NCBI RefSeq assembly: GCF_024519315.1
Contig: NZ_JANIIC010000012.1
Location: 1 to 64,000 of the forward strand
DNA length: 64,000 nucleotides
Direction of reading: 5' to 3'
Origin: Streptomyces malaysiensis subsp. samsunensis
GTDB taxonomy: Bacteria; Actinomycetota; Actinomycetes; Streptomycetales; Streptomycetaceae
The notes beneath the pieces are model-generated. The model was not told where the DNA came from. It saw only the letters and a list, made by a program, of their open reading frames with translations, and did no database searches. The position numbers and the translations under genes are program-made. Shown here in pieces: positions 1 to 9,050 of the stretch (the stretch's first letter is position 1; each line of letters opens with the position of its first letter).

Positions 1-1
1 G

Positions 2-196
2 GGCCTGCCGAAGAACAACATGCGGATGAGCAACCTGCTGACCCGCGAGGTCAAGTCGCAAAACCACCAGGTTATTCTCCGGCGGGCTCTGTGGGTGCCG
101 GAAACTGTGTCACCCCTATGCGACCTGCGTGTATTCGTGGATGAGGCCGCAGAGCCGATCGCGTCGATGGATACGAGTGTTGTCGGCGGCGATGAG
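2..196 (+). CDS. Open frame truncated by the left edge, unrecognised
   Basis: The frame is open from the first bases to a TGA near 196 and starts GLPKNNMRMSNLLTREVKSQ. The first 29 codons or so read like protein, but from position 89 the frame runs into the terminal repeat of the IS element, so the tail is IS-encoded. I do not recognise the family. It may be the 3' remnant of a gene that the IS interrupted. Confidence 0.25.
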
Positions 197-1296
197 TGAT
201 CCGGGCTCGGTGGGTCGGTCCGGTGCCCGCTGTTCGAGGGATCGGTGCGGCCTGTGTCTGTTGTAGTGCTCCGCGTACTCGTTGACGATGAGGTGGAGGT
301 GGCGCTCTCCCGTGATCAGGATGCGGTCGGTGGCTTCGCGGCGGCATGATCCGATCCAGCCTTCTGCTATGGCGTTCATTCGAGGCACCTGGGGCAGTGT
401 CGGAATGACGTGCACGCCGATGGCCTGGAAGACGGCGTCGAAGCTGTCGGTGAAGTAGGCGCCGCGGTCCCGGATGAGGCACCTGATCGACTCCGCGTGG
501 TCGCCGAGGTCCATGAGGTAATTGCGTGCCTGCTGGGTGACCCAGGGGCCGGTCGGGTGTCGGGTGATGCCGGCGATGTGCACCCGCCGGGTGCCGTGGT
601 TGATGAAGAACAGCACGAACCAGCGCCGCAGGAAGACCGTATCGATGTGGAACAGGTCGGTGGCTACGATCGCGGAGGCCTGGGCTTTGAGGAAAGCGGC
701 CCAGGAGCAGTCCACACGCTGCGGCGACGGGTCGATCCCTGCTTGCTTCAGAATGGTCCAGACAGTGGAGGCCGCGACGTCACGTCCAAGGCCGAGGAGC
801 TCTCCGTGGACGCGGCGGTATCCCCAGCCCGGGTTCTCCTTCGCCAGGCGCAGGACCAGTTGGCGCAGGGCCTCTGGTTTCGGTGGTCGGCCCGGACGAC
901 GGGATGGGTAGGTCCACTTCCAGGCGATGAGTCGTGCGTGCCAGCGGAGGACCGACCGCGGAGAGATCAGCAAGGCCACTTGTGAACGCCGCTGCTTGCT
1001 GACGATCATCCGGAGCAGTGCCGCCATGACGGCCCGGTCACTCCAGGAGAAGCGCGGCCGTGGCTGGGCGCGTCGTGCGATGGCGAGTTGATGCCGGAGC
1101 ATCAAGATCTCTGCGTCTTTCGTCGCGCTCGAGCGGACGAGCAGGGCAAGCCATCGGAAGGTCTGGCAGGCGAACAGGTAGATCAGCCGTATCACCACGA
1201 CCGGCATGCAGCCTCAGAACGGCTCGCCATTCCTGAGATCTGGGCAGATCCGACGCAACAGGTCAGCCCAGGTGACATAATTCCCGGCACCCACAG
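89..1296 (-). mobile_element. Complete IS element with 26-bp terminal inverted repeats
   Basis: Positions 89-114 and the reverse complement of 1271-1296 match at 23 of 26 positions, beginning CTGTGGGTGCCGG, and enclose a single full-length DDE transposase gene. This bounds an element of about 1.2 kb. No target-site duplication is obvious. Its right end abuts an IS630-type transposase fragment, so it appears to have landed in older IS debris. Confidence 0.8.
116..1207 (-). CDS. Integrase-core (rve) DDE transposase
   Basis: This 363-residue protein should catalyse transposition of the surrounding element. The N-terminal part has a helix-turn-helix region (about residues 35-115, including EILMLRHQLAIA and SPRSVLRWHARLIAWKW). 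The rve catalytic core follows, with Asp in VATDLFHIDTV, Asp in CLIRDRGAYFTDSF and Glu in NAIAEGWIGSCRRE. The C-terminus has the usual YNRHRPHRSLEQRAP motif. The length is that of the single-ORF integrase-type transposases common in Streptomyces (IS3/IS481-like fold). The DDE triad and frame are intact, so it could be active. Related but broken copies lie at 21430-22270 and 22397-23037. Confidence 0.85.
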   Translation of the reverse strand: MPVVVIRLIYLFACQTFRWLALLVRSSATKDAEILMLRHQLAIARRAQPRPRFSWSDRAVMAALLRMIVSKQRRSQVALLISPRSVLRWHARLIAWKWTYPSRRPGRPPKPEALRQLVLRLAKENPGWGYRRVHGELLGLGRDVAASTVWTILKQAGIDPSPQRVDCSWAAFLKAQASAIVATDLFHIDTVFLRRWFVLFFINHGTRRVHIAGITRHPTGPWVTQQARNYLMDLGDHAESIRCLIRDRGAYFTDSFDAVFQAIGVHVIPTLPQVPRMNAIAEGWIGSCRREATDRILITGERHLHLIVNEYAEHYNRHRPHRSLEQRAPDRPTEPGSLIAADNTRIHRRDRLCGLIHEYTQVA

Positions 1297-1309
1297 GGTG
1301 GGAAGGCCG

Positions 1310-1470
1310 GGCCGGTAGCACAGCAGCCCGGCCACTGACAGGCGGCCGCGACTGCGCCCCGAAACGCGCACCGTGGGGGTGATCCCGCGTCGGCTCCAGG
1401 TGCAGCCCTGGGCGGCCGGCCGATCACGCCCGCTTCGTCCTCGAAGCAGATGAACGCGCACTTGCAACGC
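1310..1470 (-). pseudogene. IS630-family transposase fragment, frameshifted
   Basis: On the minus strand one frame reads AFICFEDEAGVIGRPP and the next WSRRGITPTVRVSGRSRGR followed by SVAGLLCYRPG. Together these are the second catalytic block of IS630-type DDE transposases (FEDEAG...RPP...W..RG..P), split by a frameshift. Nothing of the first block or the C-terminus remains; the complete IS at 89-1296 abuts the fragment. Confidence 0.65.
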
Positions 1471-1477
1471 GACCGCC

Positions 1478-1558
1478 GGTCGGTGGTCGGTGGTCGGTGG
1501 TCGGTGGTCGGTGGTCGGTGGTCGGTGGTCGGTGGTCGGTGGTCGGTGGTCGGTGGTC
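1478..1558. repeat. 7-bp tandem repeat (GGTCGGT), about 11.6 copies
   Basis: The unit GGTCGGT is repeated head to tail without visible interruption for about 81 bases. Read on the minus strand it gives a 7-residue protein repeat (DHRPPTT) in every frame, which creates spurious open frames. No gene uses it convincingly. Confidence 0.9.
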
Positions 1559-1984
1559 GTCGATAATCGTCCGGGGCTGAGGCTTGCGGCGTCGGCCGCC
1601 GATGTGGAGCTTTTCCGGCGGAAGAGCGCCGGGGGCAACGGTCCACAGTGGCACACGCCGCTGCGCGGAAAGGGACGCCTCGTATTCCGAAAGGAGCTCC
1701 CCGACATCGTCGGACCGGTCCAGCGTGGTGAGAGGACGGCGTCCCGCTGTGTGGTGTAGGGGATCTCCGCGGTTGAGTGCGCGGGTTCTGCTCCCTCGGG
1801 TTCGTCGTCTTCACGTAGGGTGCGGTCGCGAGGGGGCCCAGTCTGGCGTCACAACCGCCCTTTGGGCTCCCCCGCCTCATGCGCGCGGCCGATCCCTTTG
1901 AATCGATGATCTGGTGAGCCGGTCTTGAGGTCTCGCATCGCCACGTGAGCTGTGTTCTGTTTCAGATCATGGCTGCGCCGGTGA

Positions 1985-2196
1985 CAGCGCTGTTCTTCTT
2001 CGGTGGGCTGTCGCGCCGCGCCAGATTCTTCGGTCAGTTCACGGGACATCTTGTTAGCCGTCGCCCAGTGGATCATTGCCTGGGGACGCTGCGGCAGAGC
2101 TTCGTAGTCCCGTTCCCGGCGGCGGTGCTGCTGCATCAACCAGCCAAAAGTTCGCTCGATCACGCTGCCCGCGGTGCTGCCGCAGAAGTCGGAGCA
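1985..2196 (-). pseudogene. IS5-family transposase C-terminal fragment
   Basis: The minus strand reads VIERTFGWLMQQHRRRERDY followed by EALPQRPQAMIHWATANKMS. This is the C-terminal end of IS5/DDE_Tnp_1-type transposases (normally VERTFGWLMQHRRLARDYE...AMIHWA.I..M.R). The catalytic N-terminal part is missing. It lies immediately upstream of the PucR-type regulator on the opposite strand. Confidence 0.6.
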
Positions 2197-2296
2197 CCGT
2201 CGAAGGGGACTGCAAAACGTTCGGCTCGAGGGTCTGAGCGCTCCGGGCCCCGTGGCCGCGGGGCGTGCGGTCGCAGCAGCCCGCCATGATGGATGC

Positions 2297-3964
2297 ATGG
2301 CAACAAAGGAAACAAACCGGCACGACAGCGGGCCGTCGCTGGAGCAGATTCTCGGTCTGATCGCCCCCGGGATGCTCGATGTCGTCGTGGCGCAGCGCGG
2401 CCATAATGTGCCGGTGGCCGACGTGGTGCTGCACGACCCGGGTGAGGAGAAGGACGACGGCACCTGGGCGGCGTCCGGACTGATCCTCCTCGCGGTCGGT
2501 GTGGACGTCGCCTCCCCGGAGGCGATCGACGTGCTGCGCGGTGCCGACCGGGCCGGAGCCGTGGCCGTGGTGCTGAGACGGGGTGCTCGCGGACCGGGGG
2601 CGGCGTTGCTGGAGGCGGCCGCTTCGGGGCGTACGGCGCTGCTCACCCGGCGGCCGGGGCAGGGGTGGACGGAGGTGCTCGGTCAGCTGCGCACCGCTCT
2701 GGCGCACAGCGCCCCAACCGGAACGACCGGGGTGAAGGGGCTGCGGCTCGGTGACCTGCCGGGGCTCGCCAACACGGTGGCCGCCCTGGTCGGCGGCGCA
2801 ATCACGATCGAGGATCCGCAGTCGCGGGTACTCGCCTACTCGCGGATGGACCATGAGCCCGATCCGATGCGCAGGCTGACGATCCTTGGGCAGGAGGTCC
2901 CCCGCTGGCGGGTGGACGAACTGCGTGAGAGCGGCTTCTTCCAGGCCCTGTGGAGCACCGACGGCGTCGTACGTCTGCCCGCCGACGACCGGTACGCGGA
3001 ACGACTGGCCGTCGCGGTGCGCCACGGGTCGGAGATCCTCGGGTCGCTCTGGGCCGCCGCCGACGGCCGGCCGCTGGCCGAGGACGCGGCGGCGGCGCTG
3101 CACACGGCGGCGCGGGCGGCCGTGCCGCATCTGTCTCACCACCAGACGTGGGGCCGGGCCGCGGCCAGGGCGCGGGAGGGCGCGGTGCACGCACTCCTCG
3201 ACGGGAGCGGGCAGGCGGCACGCGTCGCGCATGATGCCGGGGTAGCGCCGGACCGGCCGCACACTGTGATGGTCGCGGAGGCGTACGACAGCCTGGATCT
3301 GAAAGTCGTGCCCGCACCGGCAGCGGGGGGCGCCGCCGAGCAGCGGGTGCTGGACGTGCTCGCGCTGCAGGCCGCGGCGTACCGACCGGGCTGTGTGACG
3401 GCGCGGTCGGGGCGGCGGCTGTACATCCTGCTTCCGGCGGGGGACGGCGAGACGGACCCGGCGCGTGCCTTGCTGGCGACGGCCCGCTCGGTGCCGCGCG
3501 GGGTAGTGTTCGCGGGCGTCGGCCCGGTGGCGGCGGACCTGTCGGGGCTTCCTGCGTCGCGCGAGGCCGCGGAACTGGTGGTGCGGGTGCTGCGGGAGCG
3601 GGCCGCGCTGCTTCCGGCGGCGGACGTGGTCTCCGCCGTGGCGGCGTTCGGTGAACTGGTTCCCGAAGTGTCGGCGCTGCGGGTGCTTGACCGGATCGCG
3701 CCGTTGTGGGAGAGCCTGTCGGGTCCTGTGCACGCGATGGTGGAGCACGACCGGGCGCACGGATCGGAGTATGGCGCGTCGGTCGCCGCCTACATCGACG
3801 CGTTCGGTGACACGGGCACAGCCGCTCAGCGCCTGAACGTGCATCCGAACACCCTGCGGTACCGGCTGCGGAGGACTCGGGAACTGTTCGGCGTCGACCT
3901 AGCCGACCCCACCCTACGGCTCCTGGCGGACATCGGACTGCGGCTGGCGCGGCGCACGACGTGA
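2297..3964 (+). CDS. PucR/CdaR-family transcriptional regulator
   Basis: A cytoplasmic regulator of 555 residues. The N-terminal two thirds look like the PucR-type sensory region (LGDLPGLANTVAALVGGAIT then IEDPQSRVLAYSR near residues 150-185). The C-terminus is a PucR-type helix-turn-helix (AAQRLNVHPNTLRYRLRRTR, then ELFGVDLADPTLRLLADIGL). I chose the ATG at 2297 because upstream in-frame codons read through IS debris. It lies just before a codirectional set of decarboxylase, M55 peptidase and permease. PucR-class proteins often control nitrogen-compound catabolism, so it is the likely local regulator. Confident about the family; the effector is unknown. Confidence 0.85.
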   Translation: MATKETNRHDSGPSLEQILGLIAPGMLDVVVAQRGHNVPVADVVLHDPGEEKDDGTWAASGLILLAVGVDVASPEAIDVLRGADRAGAVAVVLRRGARGPGAALLEAAASGRTALLTRRPGQGWTEVLGQLRTALAHSAPTGTTGVKGLRLGDLPGLANTVAALVGGAITIEDPQSRVLAYSRMDHEPDPMRRLTILGQEVPRWRVDELRESGFFQALWSTDGVVRLPADDRYAERLAVAVRHGSEILGSLWAAADGRPLAEDAAAALHTAARAAVPHLSHHQTWGRAAARAREGAVHALLDGSGQAARVAHDAGVAPDRPHTVMVAEAYDSLDLKVVPAPAAGGAAEQRVLDVLALQAAAYRPGCVTARSGRRLYILLPAGDGETDPARALLATARSVPRGVVFAGVGPVAADLSGLPASREAAELVVRVLRERAALLPAADVVSAVAAFGELVPEVSALRVLDRIAPLWESLSGPVHAMVEHDRAHGSEYGASVAAYIDAFGDTGTAAQRLNVHPNTLRYRLRRTRELFGVDLADPTLRLLADIGLRLARRTT

Positions 3965-4157
3965 GCACCACGGCCTCTCGGGGCGGGGCGGCACACGACC
4001 TTGATCATTCAGCTGTCGCGTTGCACAGGAAGCCAAGCCGTCCATGGTCGCATGGAACGAAGACGTGATGGGCTGCGCAGGGCGAAGCTGGGCAAGGCAA
4101 AACGGCCGGCCGCTCGACGAGCGCCGTGCACGACCGACGCGTCTGGAGTGTGTTGCA

Positions 4158-5534
4158 GTGACTTCCGGTTCCCCCCATCAGCGCAGCAGCGCCCGTGAGG
4201 CCGCGCTCGCACGGGCCGTCAAGGACGGCCTGCTGGGCCCGCAAGTGCCCCTGGTCGGTCTCCTCGACGTCGACGGCGTGCTTGCTGCTGTCGAGGCGCT
4301 GAACGAGGCGTTCGAGGGACCGGCCGTGGTGCAGCACACGTTCGCGGTGAAGGCGTGCGGGCTGGTGCCGGTGCTGCGGCTGCTCGCGGAGGCGGGCATG
4401 GGCTGCGAAGTGGCCTCGCCCGGTGAGTTGGAGCAGGCGCTGGCGGCCGGATTCACCTATGACCGGCTGGTTTTCGACAGTCCCGCCAAGACGGTCGAGG
4501 AGCTGGAATTTGCGCTGGCCCACGGAATCGCGATCAACCTGGACAACTTCCAGGAGATGGCCCGCGTCGACGGCCTGCTGGCCGGCCGGGAGGCATCCGG
4601 GCCCATCGGGCTGCGGGTGAACCCACAGGTCGGGGCGGGTGCCATCGGTGCGATGAGCACTGCGACCGCGACCTCGAAGTTCGGCGTCGCGCTGCGCGAT
4701 GCGGGAGCCGTGGAGGCGGTGATCGAGGCCTTCGCGCGCCGACCGTGGCTCAACCGGCTGCACGCCCATGTCGGCTCCCAGGGCTGCCCGCTGCCGCTCA
4801 TCGCCCACGGGGTGAGGGCGGCGTACGAACTGGCCGAGCGCATCAACACGGAACTGGGCCGCGCCCAGATCACCGGGCTCGACATCGGCGGTGGCCTGCC
4901 CGTCAACTTCGACAGCGAGGACGACCGTCCGACGTACGCCGACTACGTCGCCGAGCTCCGCGCCGCCGCCCCCGGGCTCTTCGACGGCCGCTACGCCTTG
5001 ATCACCGAATTCGGTCGTTCTCTGCTCGCCAAGAGCGGCACCATAGGCTCGATCGTCGAATACACCAAGTCGGCCGGCGGCCGGCGGATCGCGGTCACGC
5101 ACGCCGGTGCCCAGGTGGCCACCCGCACGGTTTTCATGCCGGACGCCTGGCCGCTGCGCGTTGGGGTGTTCGACGCCGCGGGGCGGCCCAAGCAGGGCCC
5201 GACCGAGGTCGTCGACATCGCTGGTCCGTGCTGTTTCGCCGGCGACCTGACCGCGACCGGGCGCGAGCTGCCGGCCGTCGAGCCGGGCGACGTGGTGGCG
5301 CTGTACGACACCGGGGCGTATTACTTCTCTTCGCACTTCTCCTACAATTCCCTGCCACGATCCGCTGTGTACGGCTATCAGACGGATTCCGGCGGGCAGG
5401 TCGCCTTCGCACTCGTGCGCGAGGCCCAGAGCGTGCGCGGCGTGGTCGAGGAGAGCGGACTCTCCCAAGTGGACGCCCTGGTGGCGCTGCGCTCCGGCAA
5501 CGCCGTGGAACAGCCGAAGGAGATGGCGGAATGA
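4158..5534 (+). CDS. PLP-dependent fold-III decarboxylase, LysA/ornithine-decarboxylase-like
   Basis: A 458-residue enzyme of the alanine-racemase-fold (type III) decarboxylases. The PLP lysine is Lys65 in HTFAVKACG. Further family motifs are GMGCEVASPGELEQAL, HAHVGSQG, DIGGGLPV, EFGRSL, GPCCFAGD and the C-terminal YNSLPR. The GTG at 4158 has GGAG about 10 bases upstream; the longer frame to 4044 lacks a ribosome site. The stop overlaps the next start (ATGA at 5531), so it is translationally coupled to the M55 peptidase. The partner suggests action on an amino acid or dipeptide product rather than lysine biosynthesis. The substrate cannot be read from the sequence. Confidence 0.85.
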   Translation: MTSGSPHQRSSAREAALARAVKDGLLGPQVPLVGLLDVDGVLAAVEALNEAFEGPAVVQHTFAVKACGLVPVLRLLAEAGMGCEVASPGELEQALAAGFTYDRLVFDSPAKTVEELEFALAHGIAINLDNFQEMARVDGLLAGREASGPIGLRVNPQVGAGAIGAMSTATATSKFGVALRDAGAVEAVIEAFARRPWLNRLHAHVGSQGCPLPLIAHGVRAAYELAERINTELGRAQITGLDIGGGLPVNFDSEDDRPTYADYVAELRAAAPGLFDGRYALITEFGRSLLAKSGTIGSIVEYTKSAGGRRIAVTHAGAQVATRTVFMPDAWPLRVGVFDAAGRPKQGPTEVVDIAGPCCFAGDLTATGRELPAVEPGDVVALYDTGAYYFSSHFSYNSLPRSAVYGYQTDSGGQVAFALVREAQSVRGVVEESGLSQVDALVALRSGNAVEQPKEMAE

Positions 5535-6364
5535 CACGTGTCCTGATCTCCGCCGACATGGAAGGGGCGACCGGCACGGTCCTCCCGGCGGACGTCGAGA
5601 CGGGAACGCCACGCTACGAACGGTTCCGCCGACTGCTCACCCAGGACGTCAACGCCGCCGTCGCGGGGTTCGCCGACACCGGTGCGGACGAAGTGATCGT
5701 GAACGACGCGCACTGCGGCATGGACAACGTGCTCATAGAGGAGCTCGATCCCCGGGCGGTCCTGGTCGTGGGCCGGCACAAGCCGCTGGGCATGATGCAG
5801 GGCCTGGAGACCGGCGTCGACGCTGTGGCGTTCGTCGGCTACCACACCGGTGCGGGGGAGGATGGTGTCCTCGCCCACACCTACCTGTCGCACAGCATCC
5901 TCGGTGTGCGCATCGACGGCGAACCCGTCGGCGAGGGGGAGTTCAACGCCCTGGTGTCCGCCGAGTCCGGAGCTCCCGTGGTCCTGGTCACCGGCGACGA
6001 CATGACCTGCCGCGACGCCGCCCGGTACGCGCCCGGCTGCCGGACCGTCACGGTGAAGACGGCCATCTCACGTCACGCGGCGATCTGCCGCACGCCGACC
6101 GCCACGACCGCCGACATCCGCAGGGAGGCGGCCGCTGCCCTCTCCACTGCCCCGCCCCGCTCCGCCGCACGGCCGACGACGCACGTGGTGGAGGTCGACG
6201 TTGACAGCCGGCACCTCGCCCAACGCGCGTGCGCACTGGCCGGAGTCGAAGAGGCGGGCCCCCGGACCGTCCGCATGGAGACACCCGACGCCCAGGAGGC
6301 GCTGCGCCGCTTCCGCGCACTGACCTGGGTGATCGGCACAGGTCGCGAGGGCGACTGGACTTGA
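5531..6364 (+). CDS. M55-family D-aminopeptidase (DppA-like)
   Basis: A zinc peptidase of 277 residues whose family removes D-amino acids from the N-terminus of peptides. Ligand motifs match Bacillus DppA: ISADMEGATG (Asp9, Glu11), NDAHCGMDN (His61), YHTGAGEDGVLAHTYLSHS (His105, His116) and a Glu in VGEGEFNA. Length is normal for the family. It overlaps the upstream decarboxylase by four bases and is followed after about 230 bases by an amino-acid permease. The context suggests uptake and breakdown of D-amino-acid-containing peptides or an unusual amino acid; that role is inferred. Confidence 0.85.
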   Translation: MTRVLISADMEGATGTVLPADVETGTPRYERFRRLLTQDVNAAVAGFADTGADEVIVNDAHCGMDNVLIEELDPRAVLVVGRHKPLGMMQGLETGVDAVAFVGYHTGAGEDGVLAHTYLSHSILGVRIDGEPVGEGEFNALVSAESGAPVVLVTGDDMTCRDAARYAPGCRTVTVKTAISRHAAICRTPTATTADIRREAAAALSTAPPRSAARPTTHVVEVDVDSRHLAQRACALAGVEEAGPRTVRMETPDAQEALRRFRALTWVIGTGREGDWT

Positions 6365-6595
6365 TGACACGGCGCGGCGGCCCCGACCGGGCCACCGCCG
6401 CACCCACCTCCGCCCGGCGGCTCAGAAGCCACCGTGCAGCACGGGACGCTCGTTCCCCGGAGTGGTCACCCCATTCCCCGGGGAGAGCACGCCCGAACGG
6501 CGACCGCGCCCCGACGGACAGCCTGCCCGCCGGACCCCCTCTACGGCAGGGAACCCTCCTCGCCCGCCTCACCGTTGCCCAGGACTGGAGCTGCC

Positions 6596-8038
6596 ATGAC
6601 TTCCCCCGCATCGCACAGAGAACCGCAGAGCCCGCAACTGGAACTCAGCCGCTCGCTGCGCAACCGCCACATGTCGATGATCGCGATCGGCGGCGCGATC
6701 GGCGCCGGCCTTTTCGTCGGCAGCGGTTCGGTGATCAAGACCGCCGGCCCCGCCGCGATCGTGTCGTACTGCCTGGCCGGCGCCCTCGTCCTGTGCACGA
6801 TGCGGATGCTCGGTGAGATGGTCGTGGCGAAGCCGTCCTCGGGCTCGTTCGCCGACTACGCGCGCACTGCTATCGGACCGTGGGCGGGCTTCACCATCGG
6901 CTGGCTGTACTGGTACTACTACGTCATCATCGTGGCCGTGGAGGCCGTCGCCGGGGCGGCGATCCTGCACGCGTGGATCGGACTGCCGCTCTGGGCCCTG
7001 GCGATGGGGCTGATGGTCGTGATGACCGCGACCAATCTTCTGTCGGTGAAGTCGTTCGGCGAATTCGAGTTCTGGTTCTCCTCGGTCAAGGTCGCCGCGA
7101 TCGTCGCCTTCCTCGTCGTCGGTGGACTGTACGTCTTCGGCGCCTGGCCGGGTACGTCGTTCGACTTCTCGAACCTGACCGCCAACGGCGGCTTCGCCCC
7201 GAACGGCTTCACCGCGATCTTCTCCGCGATCGTCGTGGTCATCTTCGCCTTCGGCGGAGCGGAGATCGTCACCATCGCCGCGGCCGAGAGCAAGGAACCG
7301 GAACGCTCCGTCGCCCGCGCCACCACCGGCATCATCTGGCGGATCATCCTCTTTTACGTCGGCTCGATCGTCCTGGTCGTCACCATCGTGCCGTGGGACA
7401 GCGCCAAGGTCCTCGCCAGCCCCTACGTGGCGGCCTGGAACATCATCGGTCTGCCCGGCGCGGGCGTCGTGATGGACATCGTGATCCTCACCGCGGTGCT
7501 GAGCGTGCTCAACTCCTCGGTCTACGTCTCCTCGCGCATGCTGCGGGCCCTCGCCACGCACGGCGACGCGCCGGCCTGGCTCGTGGCGACGAACAAGCGC
7601 AACGTCCCGGCCCGCGCGATCCTCGCCGGAACCGTGGTCGGCTGGGTCTCGGTGCTCTTCGCCTATCTCTCCCCGGACACCGTGTTCAGCTACCTGGTGA
7701 ACTCCTCCGGCGCTATCGCCATCTTCATGTACCTCATGATCGGGGCATCCCAGCTGCGGATGCGCCGCCGGCTGGAACGCGAGGCCCCGGAACGGCTGTC
7801 ACTGCGCATGTGGCTCTTCCCCTACCTGACCTGGGTGGTGATGGCCGGCTTCGCCGCCGTCCTGGTGGCTATGGCCGTCATCGGCGACCAGCGCACCCAA
7901 CTGCTCACCAGCATCGGCAGCCTGGCCGTGGTCCTGCTCGCCTACGCAGTGCGCAGAGCCCGTGGCAACCGACCGCCGGCCCCCGTCGACGCCGCTGTCA
8001 CGGACGATCCCGGCGCGGATGTCCTGCCCACCCGCTGA
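6596..8038 (+). CDS. APC-family amino acid permease
   Basis: A polytopic membrane protein of 480 residues with about 12 hydrophobic segments. The family signature is near the N-terminus (LSRSLRNRHMSMIAIGGAIG, then AGLFVGSG), as in the AnsP/GabP/LysP group of amino acid-proton symporters. The ATG at 6596 is preceded by GGAG at 6586. It follows the decarboxylase and M55 peptidase on the same strand and is closed by a strong hairpin at 8057-8105. It probably imports the amino acid handled by these enzymes. The substrate is not identifiable. Confidence 0.88.
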   Translation: MTSPASHREPQSPQLELSRSLRNRHMSMIAIGGAIGAGLFVGSGSVIKTAGPAAIVSYCLAGALVLCTMRMLGEMVVAKPSSGSFADYARTAIGPWAGFTIGWLYWYYYVIIVAVEAVAGAAILHAWIGLPLWALAMGLMVVMTATNLLSVKSFGEFEFWFSSVKVAAIVAFLVVGGLYVFGAWPGTSFDFSNLTANGGFAPNGFTAIFSAIVVVIFAFGGAEIVTIAAAESKEPERSVARATTGIIWRIILFYVGSIVLVVTIVPWDSAKVLASPYVAAWNIIGLPGAGVVMDIVILTAVLSVLNSSVYVSSRMLRALATHGDAPAWLVATNKRNVPARAILAGTVVGWVSVLFAYLSPDTVFSYLVNSSGAIAIFMYLMIGASQLRMRRRLEREAPERLSLRMWLFPYLTWVVMAGFAAVLVAMAVIGDQRTQLLTSIGSLAVVLLAYAVRRARGNRPPAPVDAAVTDDPGADVLPTR

Positions 8039-8056
8039 GCGGGCCGCCCCGCACAT

Positions 8057-8105
8057 GGCGGAGGCCCCGACCGGGCGTGCGACACACCGGGTCGGGGCCT
8101 CCGCC
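8057..8105 (+). terminator. Hairpin terminator after the permease
   Basis: GGCGGAGGCCCCGACC at 8057-8072 pairs with its exact complement ending at 8105, with a loop of about 17 bases. There is no T-tract. It lies 19 bases after the permease stop and likely ends the decarboxylase/peptidase/permease transcript. Confidence 0.75.
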
Positions 8106-8164
8106 GTGCCGTCGTCGCCCCTGCCGTCGTCACCGTGTCAGGGCGCTTCACCCTCGGGCCGTCA

Positions 8165-8820
8165 CTATGGCTCCGAGGAGATGCTCCGGGTCCTCGTGCC
8201 GGTTGTCGGAGCAGCCGCCTTCACGATGGTCATGCCGGTGACCGGTGCGATCCTGTTGGTGTTGCTGCTTCTGACGCTCTGCTACAGCTTTCCGTCACGA
8301 TCTACACCTGGGCCGGTGGCTCGTACGTGGTGGCCCGGGGGAACTTCGGGCCGAACGTCGCGCAGGTCGCCGCCGTGGCCCTGCTGGTCGGCTACGTCGT
8401 CACTGTTGCCGTCCAGGTGTCAGCGGGCACGAGCGCGCTGATCTCACTCGCCCATCTGGTCGGCAATGGCTGGGCGGGGCTGGATCATCTCCAGTTGCAG
8501 GTCTCCGTGGTGGTGATCGTGCTGCTGGGTTACGGGAACCTGCGCGGAGTGCGCGAGGCGGGCCGGATGTTCGCGCTGCCTGCCTATCTCTTCATCGCCG
8601 CGATGGGCCTGGCCTTCCACGTCGCCGCGGTGCGCGGACTGAGTGGCGAGCTGCCCCATGCCGACCTGAATGCTCCGGGTGTCGTGCCTCTGGGAACTCC
8701 CGGCGATAGCTGGCTCTACGGTGTGTCGCTCTTCATGGTGCTGCGTTCCTTCGCCAACGGCGGCTCGTCCCTCACCGGGCTCGAAGCGATCTCGAACGGG
8801 ATCTCCGCCTTTCGCCGAGG
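8165..8820 (+). pseudogene. APC-superfamily permease remnant, frameshifted and truncated at both ends
   Basis: One frame reads SEEMLRVLVPVVGAAAFTMV followed by MPVTGAILLV. After a frameshift near 8285 another continues TIYTWAGGSYVVARGNFGPN and VREAGRMFALPAYLFIAAMG. This is the order found in large Streptomyces APC transporters, but the first transmembrane segments and everything after about residue 250 are missing. The frame then fuses with unrelated sequence after SNGISAFRR. Confidence 0.75.
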
Positions 8821-9050
8821 CCGAGGAGCAGGACGTACAGACCGACGCACAGGTCGTCGGCCCGCGCCGCCCCACCCGGGCCCAGCTCACCGGACCAGGC
8901 AGCGGCACCGACCCGGAGCTGATGGAACGGCTCACCCGACAGGTCCTCGACGGCGACCAAGTACTGGACGAATTGGTCAGGCAGAGCCAGGACGGCTCCG
9001 ACATTGTCGCCGACCTGCTGGCGCAGGCCCGGAACGGAGACACCGAATGA
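8811..9050 (+). CDS. Small unknown protein, N-terminus unresolved
   Basis: The open frame ends DGDQVLDELVRQSQDGSDIV followed by ADLLAQARNGDTE, acidic and helical, with no motif I recognise. Its 5' end is merged with the decayed permease, so the original start is lost or uncertain; an internal ATG lies at 8922. The stop overlaps the start of the next small gene (ATGA at 9047), which supports it as a real gene. Confidence 0.4.
   Translation, partial: FAEAEEQDVQTDAQVVGPRRPTRAQLTGPGSGTDPELMERLTRQVLDGDQVLDELVRQSQDGSDIVADLLAQARNGDTE

Noticed and set aside
1478..1558. A repeat array that might be CRISPR-like or encode a repetitive protein
   Set aside because: The 7-bp units are contiguous without spacers, and the DHRPPTT protein repeat appears in every frame simply because 7 is not a multiple of 3.
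2054..3844. A 596-codon minus-strand open frame antisense to the PucR-type regulator
   Set aside because: Its translation is Arg/Pro-rich with no domain; it is a high-GC shadow of the plus-strand gene, which has clear PucR motifs.
4745..6364. A long plus-strand frame starting inside the decarboxylase and running through the M55 gene as one protein
   Set aside because: Its first 260 codons are an out-of-frame shadow of the decarboxylase; the real M55 start is the coupled ATG at 5531.
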